Shown here: one piece after another, positions 4,276 to 5,531 of the stretch
Numbering within the stretch: the stretch's first letter is position 1
How the letters are laid out: each line of letters opens with the position of its first letter
Assembly (NCBI GenBank): GCA_937917475.1
Contig: CALDNF010000217.1
Location: 1 to 5,531 of the forward strand
Length of the DNA stretch: 5,531 nt
Direction of reading: 5' to 3'
Source of the DNA: an uncultured Faecalibacterium sp.
GTDB lineage: Bacteria > Bacillota > Clostridia > Oscillospirales > Ruminococcaceae
Position numbers and translations under genes: made by a program
Notes under the pieces: model-generated
Told to the model about the DNA's origin: nothing
The model's input: only the letters and a program-made list of their open reading frames with translations
Database searches by the model: none

Positions 4276-5531
4276 TTACCGGATCTCAATGCCCAGCTTG
4301 AATTTCAGGTTGCCGAGGATCTTCTTGACGGTGCGCTCCACCTGTTCTGCAGAAACTTCTGCGTCATGGTCAGCCAGTGTCAGGGAGAAGGCCATGCTCT
4401 TCTTGCCCTCACCGAGGTTTGCACCACGGTAGATATCAAAGAGCTTGACTTCCTGAATGAGGGGACTTGCCTTCTTGATGGTCTCCTCGATCTCACCACA
4501 GGTGATCTTCTCGTCGCAGACAAGGGCCAGATCACGCTTGACGGCAGCGTAGGGGCTCAGGGGCTTGTACCGCAGCTCGCCCTCCACGCAGGACATCAGG
4601 GCCTCATAATCCAGCTCACCCAGATAGATGTTCTGGCTGTCCTTCTGATCCTTTGCAATTTCCAGCTCAGCGTTGATCTCGTTGGCCAGCTTGCCGAACA
4701 CGCCCAGCCGCTTGCCATTGCAGTAAACAGCTGCGCTGATGCCGGGGTGGAGCCAGGAGACAGTCTCACGCTGATAGGTAAAGCTCAGGTCAAAGCCTGC
4801 GGCCAGTGCCTCCATGGCACCCTTGACGGTGAAGAAATCTTCTTCGGGGCCAAAAGCACCGATGCAGAGGGTCTGCCGCTCGTGGGGATGCTCGTTGATG
4901 GGCAGCTCCTTGGCCAGATAAACCGGAGCCATCTCGAACAGACGGCCTTCGGTGTTGCCCTTCTTGAGGTTATCCACGATGACATTCAGCATGGAGGGTG
5001 CCAGCAGGGTCCGCATGATGGACAGGTTCTCGCTGATGGGGTTCAGGATGCGGATGGCCTTGCGGGCCTCATCGTCCGCCGGGATATGCAGCATATCCAG
5101 CTCGGCGTTGGAGTAGAAGGCCAGCGTGGAAGCCTCGTAGAAGCCCTGCGCTGCCAGCAGACGCTTGGTCTTGAGCTGCTGCTTCTGGTCATAGTTCAAA
5201 CCGCCGTTGGTCACCGCTGCGGTGTTCAGGAAGGTAGGCACGATGTGGTCATAGCCGTACTCCCGAATGACCTCTTCGGCCAGGTCAGGGTAGTCTTCCA
5301 CATCCTCACGGTAGAGGGGTGCGGATACATCCCAGCTGCCGTCGGCCTGCACGTCCACGGTGAATTCCAGCCGCTTGAGGATGTCGATCATGGTCTGATC
5401 CGGCACAGTGATGCCCAGCACCGAGCAGATCTTGGCCGGGGTGGTCACAATATGCTTGCGCTCCAGCGGACGGCCATCGGTCAGGTCATACTCGAGGGTG
5501 GTGATGTCGCCGCAGTCCAGCTCCTGGATCA
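4276..5531 (-). CDS. pheT: Phenylalanine--tRNA ligase beta subunit, C-terminal half (partial)
   Basis: PheT is the large subunit of the heterotetrameric (alpha-beta)2 enzyme that charges tRNA-Phe. The frame is open through the window edge, giving about 417 visible residues of a protein usually near 800; the N-terminal tRNA-binding-like and B3/B4 editing domains lie outside. The GTG at 5446-5448 is an internal valine codon, not a start. The visible order is the B5 domain (about residues 20-105, with EDYPDLAEEVIREYGYDHI at its end), the catalytic-like core with LNPISENLSIMRTLLAPSML and RLFEMAPVYL, and the C-terminal FDX-ACB anticodon-binding domain (about the last 94 residues, from LSPYAAVKRDLALV to GIEIR). 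The TAA stop is followed at once by a palindromic element and then a terminator. pheS would be expected just upstream beyond the window. There is no sign of disruption. Confidence 0.97.
   Translation of the reverse strand, partial: IQELDCGDITTLEYDLTDGRPLERKHIVTTPAKICSVLGITVPDQTMIDILKRLEFTVDVQADGSWDVSAPLYREDVEDYPDLAEEVIREYGYDHIVPTFLNTAAVTNGGLNYDQKQQLKTKRLLAAQGFYEASTLAFYSNAELDMLHIPADDEARKAIRILNPISENLSIMRTLLAPSMLNVIVDNLKKGNTEGRLFEMAPVYLAKELPINEHPHERQTLCIGAFGPEEDFFTVKGAMEALAAGFDLSFTYQRETVSWLHPGISAAVYCNGKRLGVFGKLANEINAELEIAKDQKDSQNIYLGELDYEALMSCVEGELRYKPLSPYAAVKRDLALVCDEKITCGEIEETIKKASPLIQEVKLFDIYRGANLGEGKKSMAFSLTLADHDAEVSAEQVERTVKKILGNLKFKLGIEIR

Noticed and set aside
5446..5448. GTG as a start codon for the pheT-like frame
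   Set aside because: The same frame stays open to the window edge, and the 27 residues before it (for example LEYDLTDGRPLERK) read as normal PheT sequence. It is an internal valine.

Overview
The window looks like chromosomal core DNA from a fairly GC-rich Firmicute of the gut clostridial type (Oscillospiraceae/Ruminococcaceae, for example a Faecalibacterium or Gemmiger relative). That placement is inferred from the dnaG-rpoD pairing, the style of the proteins, strong AGGAGG-type ribosome binding sites and intrinsic terminators. No species can be fixed from the sequence alone. All supported genes lie on the minus strand, so the biological reading order runs from high to low coordinates.

In that order: (1) the C-terminal half of pheT (4276-5531, cut by the window edge), encoding the beta subunit of phenylalanyl-tRNA synthetase; (2) a strongly folded gap (4121-4275) with a palindromic repeat-like element directly behind the pheT stop and then an intrinsic terminator; (3) a YigZ/IMPACT-family gene (3435-4055) with a GTG start, a strong ribosome binding site and its own -10 box; (4) dnaG, DNA primase (1527-3305); (5) rpoD/sigA, the principal sigma factor (404-1483), 43 bases after dnaG; (6) an intrinsic terminator (261-302); (7) a near-consensus promoter (211-239) driving a leader of about 190 nt that ends in a ribosome binding site and the first codons of another gene leaving the window (1-14).

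Genes 4 and 5 are the core of the classical macromolecular synthesis operon, which links replication initiation (primase) with transcription initiation (housekeeping sigma). Here the gene before dnaG is yigZ rather than rpsU as in E. coli. No convincing terminator separates yigZ from dnaG, so a yigZ-dnaG-rpoD transcript ending at 261 is likely, possibly with an extra start just before dnaG.

The coding part is ordinary housekeeping sequence, and I see no defence system, mobile-element gene, CRISPR array, tRNA or rRNA. The part most worth a second look is the long structured leader at 15-204, which I cannot assign to a known riboswitch class. Next are the palindromic element behind pheT and small dyads at the dnaG and rpoD start regions.
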